Assembly: GCA_049965815.1 (NCBI GenBank)
Contig: JBMFVV010000001.1
Location: 124,001-188,000 of the forward strand
Direction of reading: 5' to 3'
Length of the DNA: 64,000 nucleotides
Source: GCA-001856825 sp049965815
Lineage (GTDB): Archaea > Thermoplasmatota > Thermoplasmata > Thermoplasmatales > GCA-001856825
Each line of letters opens with the position of its first letter. Position 1 is the first letter of the stretch. Of the stretch, positions 9,021 to 17,456 are shown one piece after another. The notes beneath the pieces were generated by a model that saw nothing but the letters and a program-made list of their open reading frames with translations, ran no database searches and was not told the DNA's origin. Made by a program: the position numbers and the translations under genes.

Positions 9021-9943
9021 GGCAGTCCCTGAGGAAATCTATAGACATAGTGATGAGTAACAAACTCTCAGGGACAGGGTTTGTGATAATAGTAATATTT
9101 GTGCTGATAGGTATAGCCTATACTATATTAGGCAACCACATCGTTCCCTACAATCCTCTGAAAATAAACCTCTCTGACGTAAATTCCGCACCAAGTCTAT
9201 CCCATCTTTTCGGTACGGATCAGCTTGGACGGGACATATTTTCAAGAGTCATTGCCGCAATACCTATTGATTTAGGGCTTTCGATATTCATCGTCTTTGT
9301 TTCAGCCCTAGTGGGGCTATTTCTTGGCACATTTGCGGGATATTTCAGGGGGGTAGTTGAGGAGGTCATCATGCGCCTGACTGACCTATTTTTTGCCTTT
9401 CCACCGCTCGTTATGGCAATGGCAATTGCAGCAACCCTTGGACCCAGCCTCTTCAATGCCGCATTTTCAATCATATTTGTCTGGTGGCCTCCATACGTGA
9501 GATTAGTGAGGGGAAGCACGCTCCAGGTCTCTGCAAGTGATTTCATTACCATGTCAAAAGTACTGAACACCAGGTTCTTCAAGATCCTCTTCAAGGGAAT
9601 ACTTCCTAACATCATGACCACGCTTGTCGTTTACGCCACAATGGACATAGGAACTGCAATGCTAACGCTTTCGTCCCTTGGATTCCTTGGAATTGGGATT
9701 CCAATATACCAGCCGGAACTAGGGCTCATGTCGTCTATACTGACCTCAAACCTTTATACTGACCCCTTGGAGGGACTGATACCTGCCTTGTTCCTGTTTA
9801 TGATGGTGATGGGTTTCAGTCTTATGGGCGAGGGAATGGCAGAAATCATTGACCCCAACATAAGGTCTCACCTCTTCTCAAGGAGGAGAAGGCTGGAAGA
9901 AATGAATAAAGCGAAAGAGGCAAAATCAAAAGTGATTAACTGA
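9017..9943 (+). CDS. Peptide ABC transporter permease, DppC/OppC family
   Basis: 308 aa, TTG start at 9017 overlapping the upstream TGA (ATTGA), with GGTGGTGA as ribosome site. The first helix follows a short basic cytoplasmic tail. 'HLFGTDQLGRDIFSRVI' (about residue 65) is the hallmark OppC/DppC motif; the ATPase-coupling loop lies near 'VRLVRGSTLQVSASDFITMSK'. The C-terminus ends with 'DPNIRSHLFSRRRRLEE', again typical. It pairs with the DppB-like subunit. The convergent signal peptidase gene ends only 5 bp beyond its stop. Confidence 0.92.
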   Translation: MRQSLRKSIDIVMSNKLSGTGFVIIVIFVLIGIAYTILGNHIVPYNPLKINLSDVNSAPSLSHLFGTDQLGRDIFSRVIAAIPIDLGLSIFIVFVSALVGLFLGTFAGYFRGVVEEVIMRLTDLFFAFPPLVMAMAIAATLGPSLFNAAFSIIFVWWPPYVRLVRGSTLQVSASDFITMSKVLNTRFFKILFKGILPNIMTTLVVYATMDIGTAMLTLSSLGFLGIGIPIYQPELGLMSSILTSNLYTDPLEGLIPALFLFMMVMGFSLMGEGMAEIIDPNIRSHLFSRRRRLEEMNKAKEAKSKVIN

Positions 9944-9948
9944 TTTCG

Positions 9949-10734
9949 TTACCTTCTCTCTTTTTTCCTTGATTTCAAAGAAGGGAATGGAACTATTGCC
10001 AGTGCAGCGACAAGTATTATGATGACTATCATTATAATGTTGCTATTTTCTGGGATGAAAGTCGTTTGTCCTGTTATCCAGAGCTTGAGAACCCCTACTA
10101 CTGGCAGGTAGCCAACTGCCACCCCAACGACCTGATTTGCGCTCACAAGACTGTTGTCTATGAATACATCCTGATCTGCAGCTATATAGTAATTACCTGA
10201 GGAATCAGGAGAGTCGGCAAAATTATGATCGCCCATCGTAACAAACCCTACCTGCCCGATATAGTTCTGTAGTTGCACCAACAGATTCCTATGGGAATAA
10301 CCAACATCGTTTATGTATACGTTCGGACCCTGAATGGATAACCACGACGGGTGAGTGTTTCCGTATAGAATTGGTGTTGTACCGTTCCATCCTTCCACGT
10401 AAAATATTGCCCTGTGTATCACTAGTTCCCTGAGATAATTGTTCTCGTAGATAATGACATTGCCATATTCACCGTATGTAATGGGAGCACCCCTCTCCCT
10501 TGCAACGAGATATGTCTGTACGTTGGTGAATGAATCGATTTTCTTCACTCCAACTATATCTCCAGTGTTTATTACGCCGAAGACGAAGTTATTTCCATGC
10601 TGCATGGAACTGGACTCGACTATGACGGCTGGTGGCCAGTTTCCAGTGTAGAGGGAAAGAGAAGAAAATATCACTGCAATAATAACCACTACTGCAACTG
10701 CGCTTATGACTTCGCTCTTGTATCTGAAGGTCAC
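9949..10734 (-). CDS. Archaeal type I signal peptidase (Sec11-like)
   Basis: 261 aa from GTG at 10734. An N-terminal membrane helix (about 8-30) is followed by 'VIVESSSMQHG' with the catalytic serine S43 preceding Met. 'ELVIHRAI' supplies the histidine (H107) that replaces the bacterial lysine in archaeal and ER enzymes, and 'VTMGDHNFADSPDSSG' (165-180) supplies the conserved Asp box. A second hydrophobic helix near the C-terminus ends in a basic tail (KSRKKERR). The enzyme would cut signal peptides of exported proteins outside the membrane. It is longer than minimal archaeal enzymes because of a loop between the His and Asp boxes. It is divergent from the Lrp gene. Confidence 0.85.
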   Translation of the reverse strand: MTFRYKSEVISAVAVVVIIAVIFSSLSLYTGNWPPAVIVESSSMQHGNNFVFGVINTGDIVGVKKIDSFTNVQTYLVARERGAPITYGEYGNVIIYENNYLRELVIHRAIFYVEGWNGTTPILYGNTHPSWLSIQGPNVYINDVGYSHRNLLVQLQNYIGQVGFVTMGDHNFADSPDSSGNYYIAADQDVFIDNSLVSANQVVGVAVGYLPVVGVLKLWITGQTTFIPENSNIIMIVIIILVAALAIVPFPSLKSRKKERR

Positions 10735-10803
10735 TGTAGGTTTAGATAAATGATTATTAAATTATTTGCTATTCTAGGTCATTGGAAAAAATTCACTGGC
10801 ATA

Positions 10804-10822
10804 ACACTTTATTAATTGGTGT
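10804..10822. promoter_or_regulatory. Promoter of lrp-like gene with small dyad
   Basis: A TATA-like core (CTTTATTAAT) is flanked by ACAC and GTGT arms, giving a short dyad (10804-10822) about 16 nt before the ATG at 10838. A regulator binding here would block the TATA element; autoregulation by the Lrp-type protein is plausible but unproven. Confidence 0.35.
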
Positions 10823-10837
10823 AATATAGTAGTTAAC

Positions 10838-11332
10838 ATGAAGAATGAAAAAATTACACTGGATCAACTAAATACCTTAGACAGGAAGATACTTCTAAGT
10901 ATATTTGACACCAGAGAGACTAACCTAAGTGTTATTTCCAAGAAGGTAGGTGTCTCAAAGTCCACTGTCCACAACAGATTAAAGAAAATGAAGAGCAGCA
11001 ATTTCCTGAAGGGAGTCATACCACTTATAAACCAGACAAGCCTCGACAAGAGTATCACTGCGATCTCACTGATCAATGCAAAATATGGACCGGAATATGG
11101 GGAAGCTATCGGCTCAAAAATAGCCAAGATAAAGGGGGTATGGGCAGTCTACTTCGTGCTGGGAAGCATAGATTTCGTTGCCCTGATACGCGCAAGGAAT
11201 AAAACTGAGCTGGGAAGCATAGTAAACGAGCTATCAAGGACGCCTGGCGTGGAACGCAGTGAGACAATCATGGCACTGAACACTGCAAAGGAAGACTTTC
11301 CAGAGTCTCTCAAGCTTATCATAAAGGAATAA
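10838..11332 (+). CDS. Lrp/AsnC family transcriptional regulator
   Basis: 164 aa. The N-terminal winged helix-turn-helix is clear: 'LDRKILLSIFDTRETNLSVISKKVGVSKSTVHNRLKKMKSSNFL' (about 14-57), followed by the beta-alpha RAM effector-binding domain with 'GVWAVYFVLGSIDFVALI' (about 105-122). Lrp-type proteins form dimers or octamers that sense amino acids. It stands just upstream of the GABA-aminotransferase/semialdehyde dehydrogenase pair, which is its most likely target together with itself. A dyad overlaps its own TATA box. Confidence 0.88.
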   Translation: MKNEKITLDQLNTLDRKILLSIFDTRETNLSVISKKVGVSKSTVHNRLKKMKSSNFLKGVIPLINQTSLDKSITAISLINAKYGPEYGEAIGSKIAKIKGVWAVYFVLGSIDFVALIRARNKTELGSIVNELSRTPGVERSETIMALNTAKEDFPESLKLIIKE

Positions 11333-11450
11333 AGGAGAAATAAATCAATCAGTCTGTCTATCTTCAACAAAAATTTTCTTTGATTTTGACAGACAGAGAA
11401 ACTTATCCACCTTTAATATACCGGGGAGGCATGAATGTGTGTGAGAATGT

Positions 11451-12827
11451 ATGTCAGTCCAGACTTCAGGTAGGCTGAGCATAGAGAATGCCCCGTTGAT
11501 CAAGACTAATTTGCCAGGCCCAAAATCCAAGCAACTAATGGATGTGCAGGATGAGTTGGAGACATCAAGCAGATCTTACACCATTTTCTTCAATTTCGCA
11601 ATAAATTACGGCAAGGGATCGACAATAGTCGACATGGATGGGAACGTTTTCATAGATTGGTTTGGAGGGGTTTCAGTGATGAACCTTGGACACGGTTACC
11701 CGGCAGTGATGGAAGCTCTGAGGAAACAGATAGAGAAGATAACGCACATAACGGAAGTTCCAACGGAGGCAAGGATCAGTTACCTCAAGACGCTGAATTC
11801 TGTCCTTCCAGGGAAGATGAAGGATCATTCAAAGATAATGATGACAGTTACCGGCGCAGATGCATGCGAAGCTGCTGTCTCGCTTGCAAGGTACAACTCT
11901 AGGAAACAGACTATAATAGCTTTCAGCGGTTCCTATCACGGAATAGCTGGCGGTATAGTGGGAGCAACATCCAACTACCACTACAGGGACTACGCGGGCA
12001 TCACCACCCAGAACTACGTCTACGCCCCATACCCTTACCCCTATAGGTTTAATGGAAAAATCAGAAAGGAGGATATTTCGAAGGAAGTAATTGGGAGGAT
12101 AGAGGAAATGATAGGGGATCCATATTCTGGTATTCCCCCTGTTGGAGGTATAATGGTGGAGCCAATACAGGGCGAGGGAGGATACATAGTCCCGCCTGAC
12201 GATTTCCTTCCAATGCTTCGAGAGACCTGTGACAAGTACTCAATTCCGCTGATAGTTGATGAAGTCCAGAGTGGAATAGGCAGAACAGGAAAACTATGGG
12301 CCAGCGAACATTACGGCATAACCCCGGACATAATGTGCATATCTAAGAGCATAGGCGGCGGAATACCCATCTCCTCCATCGCATACAGAAGTGATTTCGA
12401 TCAGATTCCGAAGGCATTCCATCTGGGAACGTACAGGGGGAATCCTCTTGGGATGGCAGCTGGAACAGCTGTTCTTGATGTTGTTAAGGATGAAGTATTT
12501 CTCGAGAGGGTTAGGTCGAAGGGAAAGGAACTTATGAAGAGGTTCCAGGAGGTCCAGGAGCGTTCAAAAATAATCGGAGATGTAAGGGGTAAGGGATACA
12601 TGATAGGCAACGAGATAGTGACCAGCAAGCAGGGAAAATCACCAGGAACGGAACTGGCCGGAAAGATTAGACAGAACATGTTCAGGAAGGGAGTCCTTAT
12701 GCATACCTGTGGGCACTACGGAAATGTAATGAGATTCATGGCGCCTCTGACAATAGAGGACGATCTGTTGGAAAAGGGGATGTCCGTATTTGAGAACGCA
12801 ATAAAGGAAACGGAAGTTGGAATATGA
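11451..12827 (+). CDS. Class III aminotransferase, GABA aminotransferase-like
   Basis: 458 aa PLP enzyme: 'TVTGADACEAAVSLAR' (132-147), 'GSYHGIAGG' (160-168), 'MVEPIQGEGGYIVPP' (235-249), Asp in 'IVDEVQSGIGRTGKLW' (D270) and PLP lysine in 'CISKSIGGGIP' (K299). These are the forms of the archaeal/bacterial 4-aminobutyrate and related 2-oxoglutarate-linked aminotransferases. The stop overlaps the ATG of a succinate-semialdehyde-type dehydrogenase, so GABA to succinate is the likely route; 5-aminovalerate or a polyamine product are alternatives. The frame is closed at a TGA at 11442, so ATG 11451 is the first possible start, although the best purine-rich ribosome-like site (GGGGAGG) is 22 nt upstream. 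Confidence 0.87.
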   Translation: MSVQTSGRLSIENAPLIKTNLPGPKSKQLMDVQDELETSSRSYTIFFNFAINYGKGSTIVDMDGNVFIDWFGGVSVMNLGHGYPAVMEALRKQIEKITHITEVPTEARISYLKTLNSVLPGKMKDHSKIMMTVTGADACEAAVSLARYNSRKQTIIAFSGSYHGIAGGIVGATSNYHYRDYAGITTQNYVYAPYPYPYRFNGKIRKEDISKEVIGRIEEMIGDPYSGIPPVGGIMVEPIQGEGGYIVPPDDFLPMLRETCDKYSIPLIVDEVQSGIGRTGKLWASEHYGITPDIMCISKSIGGGIPISSIAYRSDFDQIPKAFHLGTYRGNPLGMAAGTAVLDVVKDEVFLERVRSKGKELMKRFQEVQERSKIIGDVRGKGYMIGNEIVTSKQGKSPGTELAGKIRQNMFRKGVLMHTCGHYGNVMRFMAPLTIEDDLLEKGMSVFENAIKETEVGI

Positions 12828-14140
12828 ATATAGTTACAAGAAATCCATATACTGGAAAAATTCTGAATTCTTATAGCGCGGATAGTCACGAAGCAGCACT
12901 GGAAAAGATAAGGCAGAGCAGGGCAGCACAGGTAGAATGGAGAACAAGTCTAGAAGAGAGAATAGAATATTTCAGGAACGTCTTGAAGCCAAACTTTGAG
13001 AGAAAGACAGATGAACTTGCAGCAATAATGACTGAAGAGATGGGAAAACCCATATCACAGAGTATATCCGAGATCAAGAAGAGCATAAGACTCATCGAGT
13101 ACCTTATAGAAAATGCAAGAAGCATCTATTCCGAGGAGGACGTGAAGACGGAGGCTTCTAGAAGTTACGTGAGATTTGATCCGATTGGAGTAGTGATGTG
13201 CATAGAACCATGGAACTTCCCTGTATGGCAGGTCGTCAGAGCTGCACTGCCAGCTATGATGGCTGGTAACGCAGTTGTGCTGAAACATGCAAGCATTGTC
13301 ACAGGAGTATCGTTGAAACTCCAGGAGATATTTGATTCACCAATATTCAGGAGTCTTTTGGTTGACGGTAAGACAGCCACTTCCCTGATTAGATATGTGG
13401 ATGGTGTGGCATTTACAGGTTCCACACCAGTCGGATCCGGGATAGCCGCAGAGGCAGGGAAGGAGCTTAAGAAGGTGGTTATGGAACTGGGTGGATCTGA
13501 TCCATTCATAGTCCTGAATTCTGCTAATCTGGAATCAGCTGCAAAGGGGGCTACCATAGGAAGGTTACAGAACAACGGGCAGAGCTGCATAGCATCAAAG
13601 AGATTTCTAGTTCAAGAAGGAGTATATGATCAGTTCAAGGAGCTTGTTCAAAAAGAATTTTCAAATGTTGTAATGGGCGATCCAAAAATTAACGAAACTT
13701 ATCTGGGTCCCCTTTCTTCAGAGGAGCAGAGGAAGACCGTTGAGACTCAAATAAAATATCTGGAATCAAAGGGAAAGGTAGAGTTTCTGGGAGAGGGAGA
13801 AGGCAACGTCATCCCCCCTGTTCTTGCAGAACTCGAGGAAGAATACCAGGAGGAGATTTTCGGTCCCGTGGCTGTGCTGCGCAAGTTCAAGACGGAGAAG
13901 GAAGCTGTACTGATTGCAAACGAAACTCCCTATGGGCTTGGAGCGTCAATATGGGGCGAAAAGACTGAAGCCGGAAAGCTTGTGGGAGATATAGAATCAG
14001 GAATGGTCTTCATCAATAGCATTGTCTTTTCAGACCCGAGATTGCCATTCGGAGGGATTAAGAAGAGCGGATTGGGGAGGGAACTTTCAAAGTACGGCAG
14101 CAGGGAATTCACAAATATAAAAACAGTCTGGGTCAGTTAG
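12824..14140 (+). CDS. Succinate-semialdehyde dehydrogenase-like aldehyde dehydrogenase
   Basis: 438 aa, shorter than the roughly 480 aa of most ALDHs, in keeping with the compact Sad/GabD2 branch. 'EPWNFPVWQVVRAALPAMMAGNAVVLKHAS' type sequence (128-157), general base E221 in 'VMELGGSDPF' and nucleophile C255 in 'NNGQSCIASKRF' are present, so it should oxidise the aldehyde hydrolytically with NAD(P). The ATG overlaps the aminotransferase stop (ATGA), indicating coupled translation. In context it would convert succinate semialdehyde (or a similar omega-oxo acid) to the dicarboxylate. Its last 8 nt overlap the convergent fibrillarin gene. Confidence 0.88.
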   Translation: MNIVTRNPYTGKILNSYSADSHEAALEKIRQSRAAQVEWRTSLEERIEYFRNVLKPNFERKTDELAAIMTEEMGKPISQSISEIKKSIRLIEYLIENARSIYSEEDVKTEASRSYVRFDPIGVVMCIEPWNFPVWQVVRAALPAMMAGNAVVLKHASIVTGVSLKLQEIFDSPIFRSLLVDGKTATSLIRYVDGVAFTGSTPVGSGIAAEAGKELKKVVMELGGSDPFIVLNSANLESAAKGATIGRLQNNGQSCIASKRFLVQEGVYDQFKELVQKEFSNVVMGDPKINETYLGPLSSEEQRKTVETQIKYLESKGKVEFLGEGEGNVIPPVLAELEEEYQEEIFGPVAVLRKFKTEKEAVLIANETPYGLGASIWGEKTEAGKLVGDIESGMVFINSIVFSDPRLPFGGIKKSGLGRELSKYGSREFTNIKTVWVS

Positions 14141-14765
14141 CTGTTACCGTGATTGCGTAATGGCCCCTATGGAACCTTGAAATATCCTTAACTTGCTGTA
14201 CAGAGAAATATTCCTTTATCTTTCCTATCTCACTGTCCACTGAGAAGTCGCTTCTCAATGAAAAAGTCTTAAGCATAAGTATCCCTCTCTGTGCCCCGAA
14301 GAACTCCATGTTTTTTGCAAAAATCTCCACCTGATTTGGCTGAGAAACATCCTGGTACACAATGTCGACCCTGTCCACAAACAACCCATACGTCTCCGGC
14401 TTCTGTGCATCTGAAAGAATAGGAAAAACATTCTCCTTTATGCCTGATAATGAAGTCAATTTTATGAATGGAACTGGTGCAAATTCAACAGCAAATATGA
14501 AGCCAGACGAAAGTGAGTCAGCAAGATGGGAAGTGGTGGTCCCGGCACCTGCACCGAGATATAACATATGATCTCCCTTCCTTATGTCGGGCTTCAAGCC
14601 CAGTCTTAGTGAGGAAGACAACTTGCTCCTGAGCGGGGAAAACACTCTGAAGTATTTACCTCCCCTGTTAGTTACCTGTTCGCCGTAAATGGACTTTCCA
14701 TCCTTAGACTGCGAATACAGATTCCCCCTGTCCTCAAAGAAATTGGGGACATGAAGTTCTCTCAT
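14133..14765 (-). CDS. flpA: Fibrillarin-like rRNA/tRNA 2'-O-methyltransferase
   Basis: 210 aa, normal for archaeal fibrillarin. The SAM-binding motif I is 'MLYLGAGAGTTTSHLAD' (about 68-84) and the catalytic/acidic region is 'RVDIVYQDVSQPNQ' (about 130-143), with 'RGILMLKTFSLRSDFS' after it. It methylates ribose 2'-OH in rRNA and tRNA when guided by C/D box RNAs with Nop5 and L7Ae. The usual nop5 neighbour is not here; instead the ATG overlaps by one base the stop of the PAN gene, so the two are co-transcribed. Confidence 0.95.
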   Translation of the reverse strand: MRELHVPNFFEDRGNLYSQSKDGKSIYGEQVTNRGGKYFRVFSPLRSKLSSSLRLGLKPDIRKGDHMLYLGAGAGTTTSHLADSLSSGFIFAVEFAPVPFIKLTSLSGIKENVFPILSDAQKPETYGLFVDRVDIVYQDVSQPNQVEIFAKNMEFFGAQRGILMLKTFSLRSDFSVDSEIGKIKEYFSVQQVKDISRFHRGHYAITVTAN

Positions 14766-15946
14766 CAGACAAACATCTCTAGATTGCTTTTTATTTGGGA
14801 TGCCTTGTTCCTCTGGATGTTCATCTTCTCAACACCTTTTACCAGGTCTGACTGAAGGATATGGTCTCTTCCATCCCTTATCGCGAACATTCCACTCTCC
14901 ACTACAGATGCTTTTAGGTCCGCACCAGAAAAGCCCTCTGTGATTTCAGCGATTTTCTCAAGATTAACGTCCATCAGATTCATCCTCTTCGTATGAATCT
15001 TGAGAATCTCTAATCTGCCCTTCTTGTCGGGCAATGGTATCTCTATGATCCTGTCAAATCTTCCAGGCCTGGTAAGTGCCTCATCCAAGGTATCTGGTCT
15101 ATTGGTCGCTCCGACAAGTTTTATATTTCCGAGTGGTTCAAATCCATCGATCTCCGCAAGCAGCTGCATAAGGGTTCTCTGAACCTCCCTGTCACCTGAT
15201 GTGGAAGAATCTATCCTTCTGGATCCTATCGCATCCAACTCGTCTATGAAAATAATGGATGGCGCCTTCTTTCTTGCAAGATCGAACAACTCCCTGACAA
15301 GTCTAGCACCCTCTCCTATGTACTTCCTTACCAATTCTGATGCCACGACCCTTATAAATGTGGCATTTGTGCTCTGTGCAACTGCCTTTGCGAGCAAAGT
15401 TTTTCCTGTACCAGGAGATCCCACGAGGAGTACCCCCGTTGGCGGCTCGATGCCCACTTTCCTGAAAATATCTGGGTTAAGCAGTGGAAGTTCGACCATT
15501 TCCTTAATCTCCCTGATCTGTGACTCCAGGGCACCTATTTCATTGAATGTCACATTAGGTTTCTCAGAAATTTCTGCAGCGACAACCGTGGGGTCGTAGG
15601 CTTCCGGGATAACAGAGATTACTGAAAGTGTCGCCTTGTTGAGTGCAACCCTTGTACCAACTGTTAGCTTAGAAGTTGGTATGTGTTCTGAAGTGTAAAC
15701 GAGGAAACTTGGTCCAGTGGAACTTCTGATGACCACTCTTCTCTCGTCAATAACGTCCTCAATTGAGCCTATAAGAAGCGGTGGAAGCTTCAGCCTATTC
15801 ATCTCTTTCTTCAGTCTTTCCACTTCCTCTGTGAGCCTCTTGTTCTCGAGCTCGGTGAATCGCTTTTCCTCTTCTGCCGTCCTGAGCTGTCTAAGAACTT
15901 CTTCTACATCGTTATATTCATCTACGTCGTCATCAGTCTTCGTCAG
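14765..15946 (-). CDS. pan: Proteasome-activating nucleotidase (PAN-type AAA+ ATPase)
   Basis: About 393 aa. Order of parts: N-terminal coiled coil (upstream of and including 'LTEEVERLKKEMNRL'), OB domain ('VVIRSSTGPSFLVYTS'), then one AAA+ module with Walker A GSPGTGKT, Walker B 'IIFIDELDAIG', and arginine fingers in 'RPGRFDR'. The C-terminus MFV fits the hydrophobic-Tyr/Phe-X motif that docks into the 20S proteasome. The hexamer would unfold proteins for the proteasome. The coiled coil is needed by the family, yet the first ATG/GTG/TTG in frame is GTG 15823 inside it; the frame is open to a TGA at 15952-15950, leaving CTG 15946 (with GGTGA just before it) as best start, or a frameshift from GTG 15953. 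Thermoplasma acidophilum is known to lack PAN, so its presence here is notable. Confidence 0.88.
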   Translation of the reverse strand: MTKTDDDVDEYNDVEEVLRQLRTAEEEKRFTELENKRLTEEVERLKKEMNRLKLPPLLIGSIEDVIDERRVVIRSSTGPSFLVYTSEHIPTSKLTVGTRVALNKATLSVISVIPEAYDPTVVAAEISEKPNVTFNEIGALESQIREIKEMVELPLLNPDIFRKVGIEPPTGVLLVGSPGTGKTLLAKAVAQSTNATFIRVVASELVRKYIGEGARLVRELFDLARKKAPSIIFIDELDAIGSRRIDSSTSGDREVQRTLMQLLAEIDGFEPLGNIKLVGATNRPDTLDEALTRPGRFDRIIEIPLPDKKGRLEILKIHTKRMNLMDVNLEKIAEITEGFSGADLKASVVESGMFAIRDGRDHILQSDLVKGVEKMNIQRNKASQIKSNLEMFV

Positions 15947-16080
15947 CCTTCACCAGCCTCTAAAACTATCCTCCTTATTTAAACCTAATGTATATCTATC
16001 CATTGAAATACCCTTTCCGCCGAATACGCAAGGTTCCAGTGACCATAATATTCCATTTTTCACCATTAATTGGAATGAAG

Positions 16081-17427
16081 CTATATTTCCGGTCTCCCGA
16101 TTTTTTTCTCTGAGAGGGACCTTCTTTTGTCTATGTTCATCAAGTAATATAGAACTGCTGCCACTATAAAACCTATGAAATAGCTTATATCAATCCCACC
16201 TAGAGCCCTTGATAGAAAGAAGGTATAGTTAAAGTTCCCGAGGAAGACGTTCATAAATGGTACTGAAACAAGTAGACCAACGCAGTAAGATACTATACCA
16301 CTCCAGTTCAGCTTCCTGTCAAAATTTAGCTTCTGCCTTTTTATGACAGCGAAATCTATTATCAAAATGGCCACCCATGGAGATATCCAATAGTCAAGAA
16401 CCAGAAGGAAGGACTCAAAGAACGAGTAGAAACCCTTATAGAAGATCAATGACAGTACCAGGCCAGCTATTGCTACAAGGCCAACAAATTTTGTTCTGTT
16501 CAACTTTATCCCCCCGACGAGACCGGACAGAGATGCAGAGTAAAGATTCAGTACATTCGCTGCAACGCCTCCAAGTGCTATTGCAAAGAGTGATAGCGGA
16601 AAAAGGGAGCCAGAGATGTATTTTAAAGACGTGATGGAAGATGTGCTAAGTGTCACAAATGAGATTATGAGGGCAATTATCTCAACGAATGTTGTCGAAA
16701 GGAAAGAGCCCAGGAATGTGTTGCCGAACACCTTCCTAAGAGGCGTGTCAAGTGGGAGGTATCTTGAGTAGTCAGACGCATATGGACCCCAGCTCATTAG
16801 ATAACTATATGAAAATGCCAACATGCTGAAAAATGATAGGTCAAATCTTGTCGAAGTGACTGATAGCCCTGAAAATACCTGAAGGCTATGCGGACTACCG
16901 AAAAACAGGATCTTCACCAAAATCACTGCAAACAGGACGCCGAGCACGTATGATAGAATTCTTTCTACTTTGTGAATGAAATTATGGCCCATGTATGCCA
17001 CTACATATATAACCAAGACAAAGAAGGGCACCAGGATGAAATAGGATATACCAAAGATCAGGTATAGTGCAAGCACGCTGAGGATGATGTTTATCACGAA
17101 CCAGCCAAGCGTGTTTGATAGATTTATTATACCGAACAGGCGCATCATATATCTCCCCATGGAGTTTGTAGTTGTCATCATCTGAGGGTAACCTGTTCTA
17201 GGTCCCATAACGGCAGAAAGACCTACTATGGCGGCACCAAGTATATTGCCAACAACAATTGAAATTATCGAGCTTACGAAATTCATACCGAGAGAAATAG
17301 GAATGAATCCGAGGGCAAAATCTGCAATTGTAAGATTTGCAGCGAACCAGAGATTGAAGAGTGAACGGGGTTTACCCTGCCTCGATTCTGTCGGTATCCT
17401 TTGTATCCCGACACTTTCTAGTGTCAT
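16081..17427 (-). CDS. NCS1-family purine/cytosine permease
   Basis: 448 aa with about 12 hydrophobic segments. The N-terminal 'NLWFAANLTIADFALGF' followed by a long glycine-rich helix and 'MGPRTGYPQMMTTTNSMGRY' are the NCS1 (CodB/Mhp1) pattern, in which the first helices form the substrate site. Likely cargo is a nucleobase, hydantoin, allantoin or thiamine-type compound, driven by protons or sodium; the residues seen do not allow a choice. Two inverted repeats flank the ATG (17410-17444), which suggests translational or transcriptional control. There is no catabolic partner nearby. Confidence 0.82.
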   Translation of the reverse strand: MTLESVGIQRIPTESRQGKPRSLFNLWFAANLTIADFALGFIPISLGMNFVSSIISIVVGNILGAAIVGLSAVMGPRTGYPQMMTTTNSMGRYMMRLFGIINLSNTLGWFVINIILSVLALYLIFGISYFILVPFFVLVIYVVAYMGHNFIHKVERILSYVLGVLFAVILVKILFFGSPHSLQVFSGLSVTSTRFDLSFFSMLAFSYSYLMSWGPYASDYSRYLPLDTPLRKVFGNTFLGSFLSTTFVEIIALIISFVTLSTSSITSLKYISGSLFPLSLFAIALGGVAANVLNLYSASLSGLVGGIKLNRTKFVGLVAIAGLVLSLIFYKGFYSFFESFLLVLDYWISPWVAILIIDFAVIKRQKLNFDRKLNWSGIVSYCVGLLVSVPFMNVFLGNFNYTFFLSRALGGIDISYFIGFIVAAVLYYLMNIDKRRSLSEKKIGRPEI

Positions 17428-17444
17428 TCTCGAACATGTGTTCG
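17410..17444 (-). promoter_or_regulatory. Two inverted repeats flanking the permease start codon
   Basis: CGAACA/TGTTCG arms with a 2-nt spacer (17431-17444) end 3 nt before the ATG (17427-17425), and GACACT/AGTGTC arms with a 4-nt spacer (17410-17425) begin within the start codon region. On the mRNA they would form two small stems either side of the AUG. No Shine-Dalgarno site is visible between them. Confidence 0.4.
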
Positions 17445-17456
17445 TGGACTAAATAC

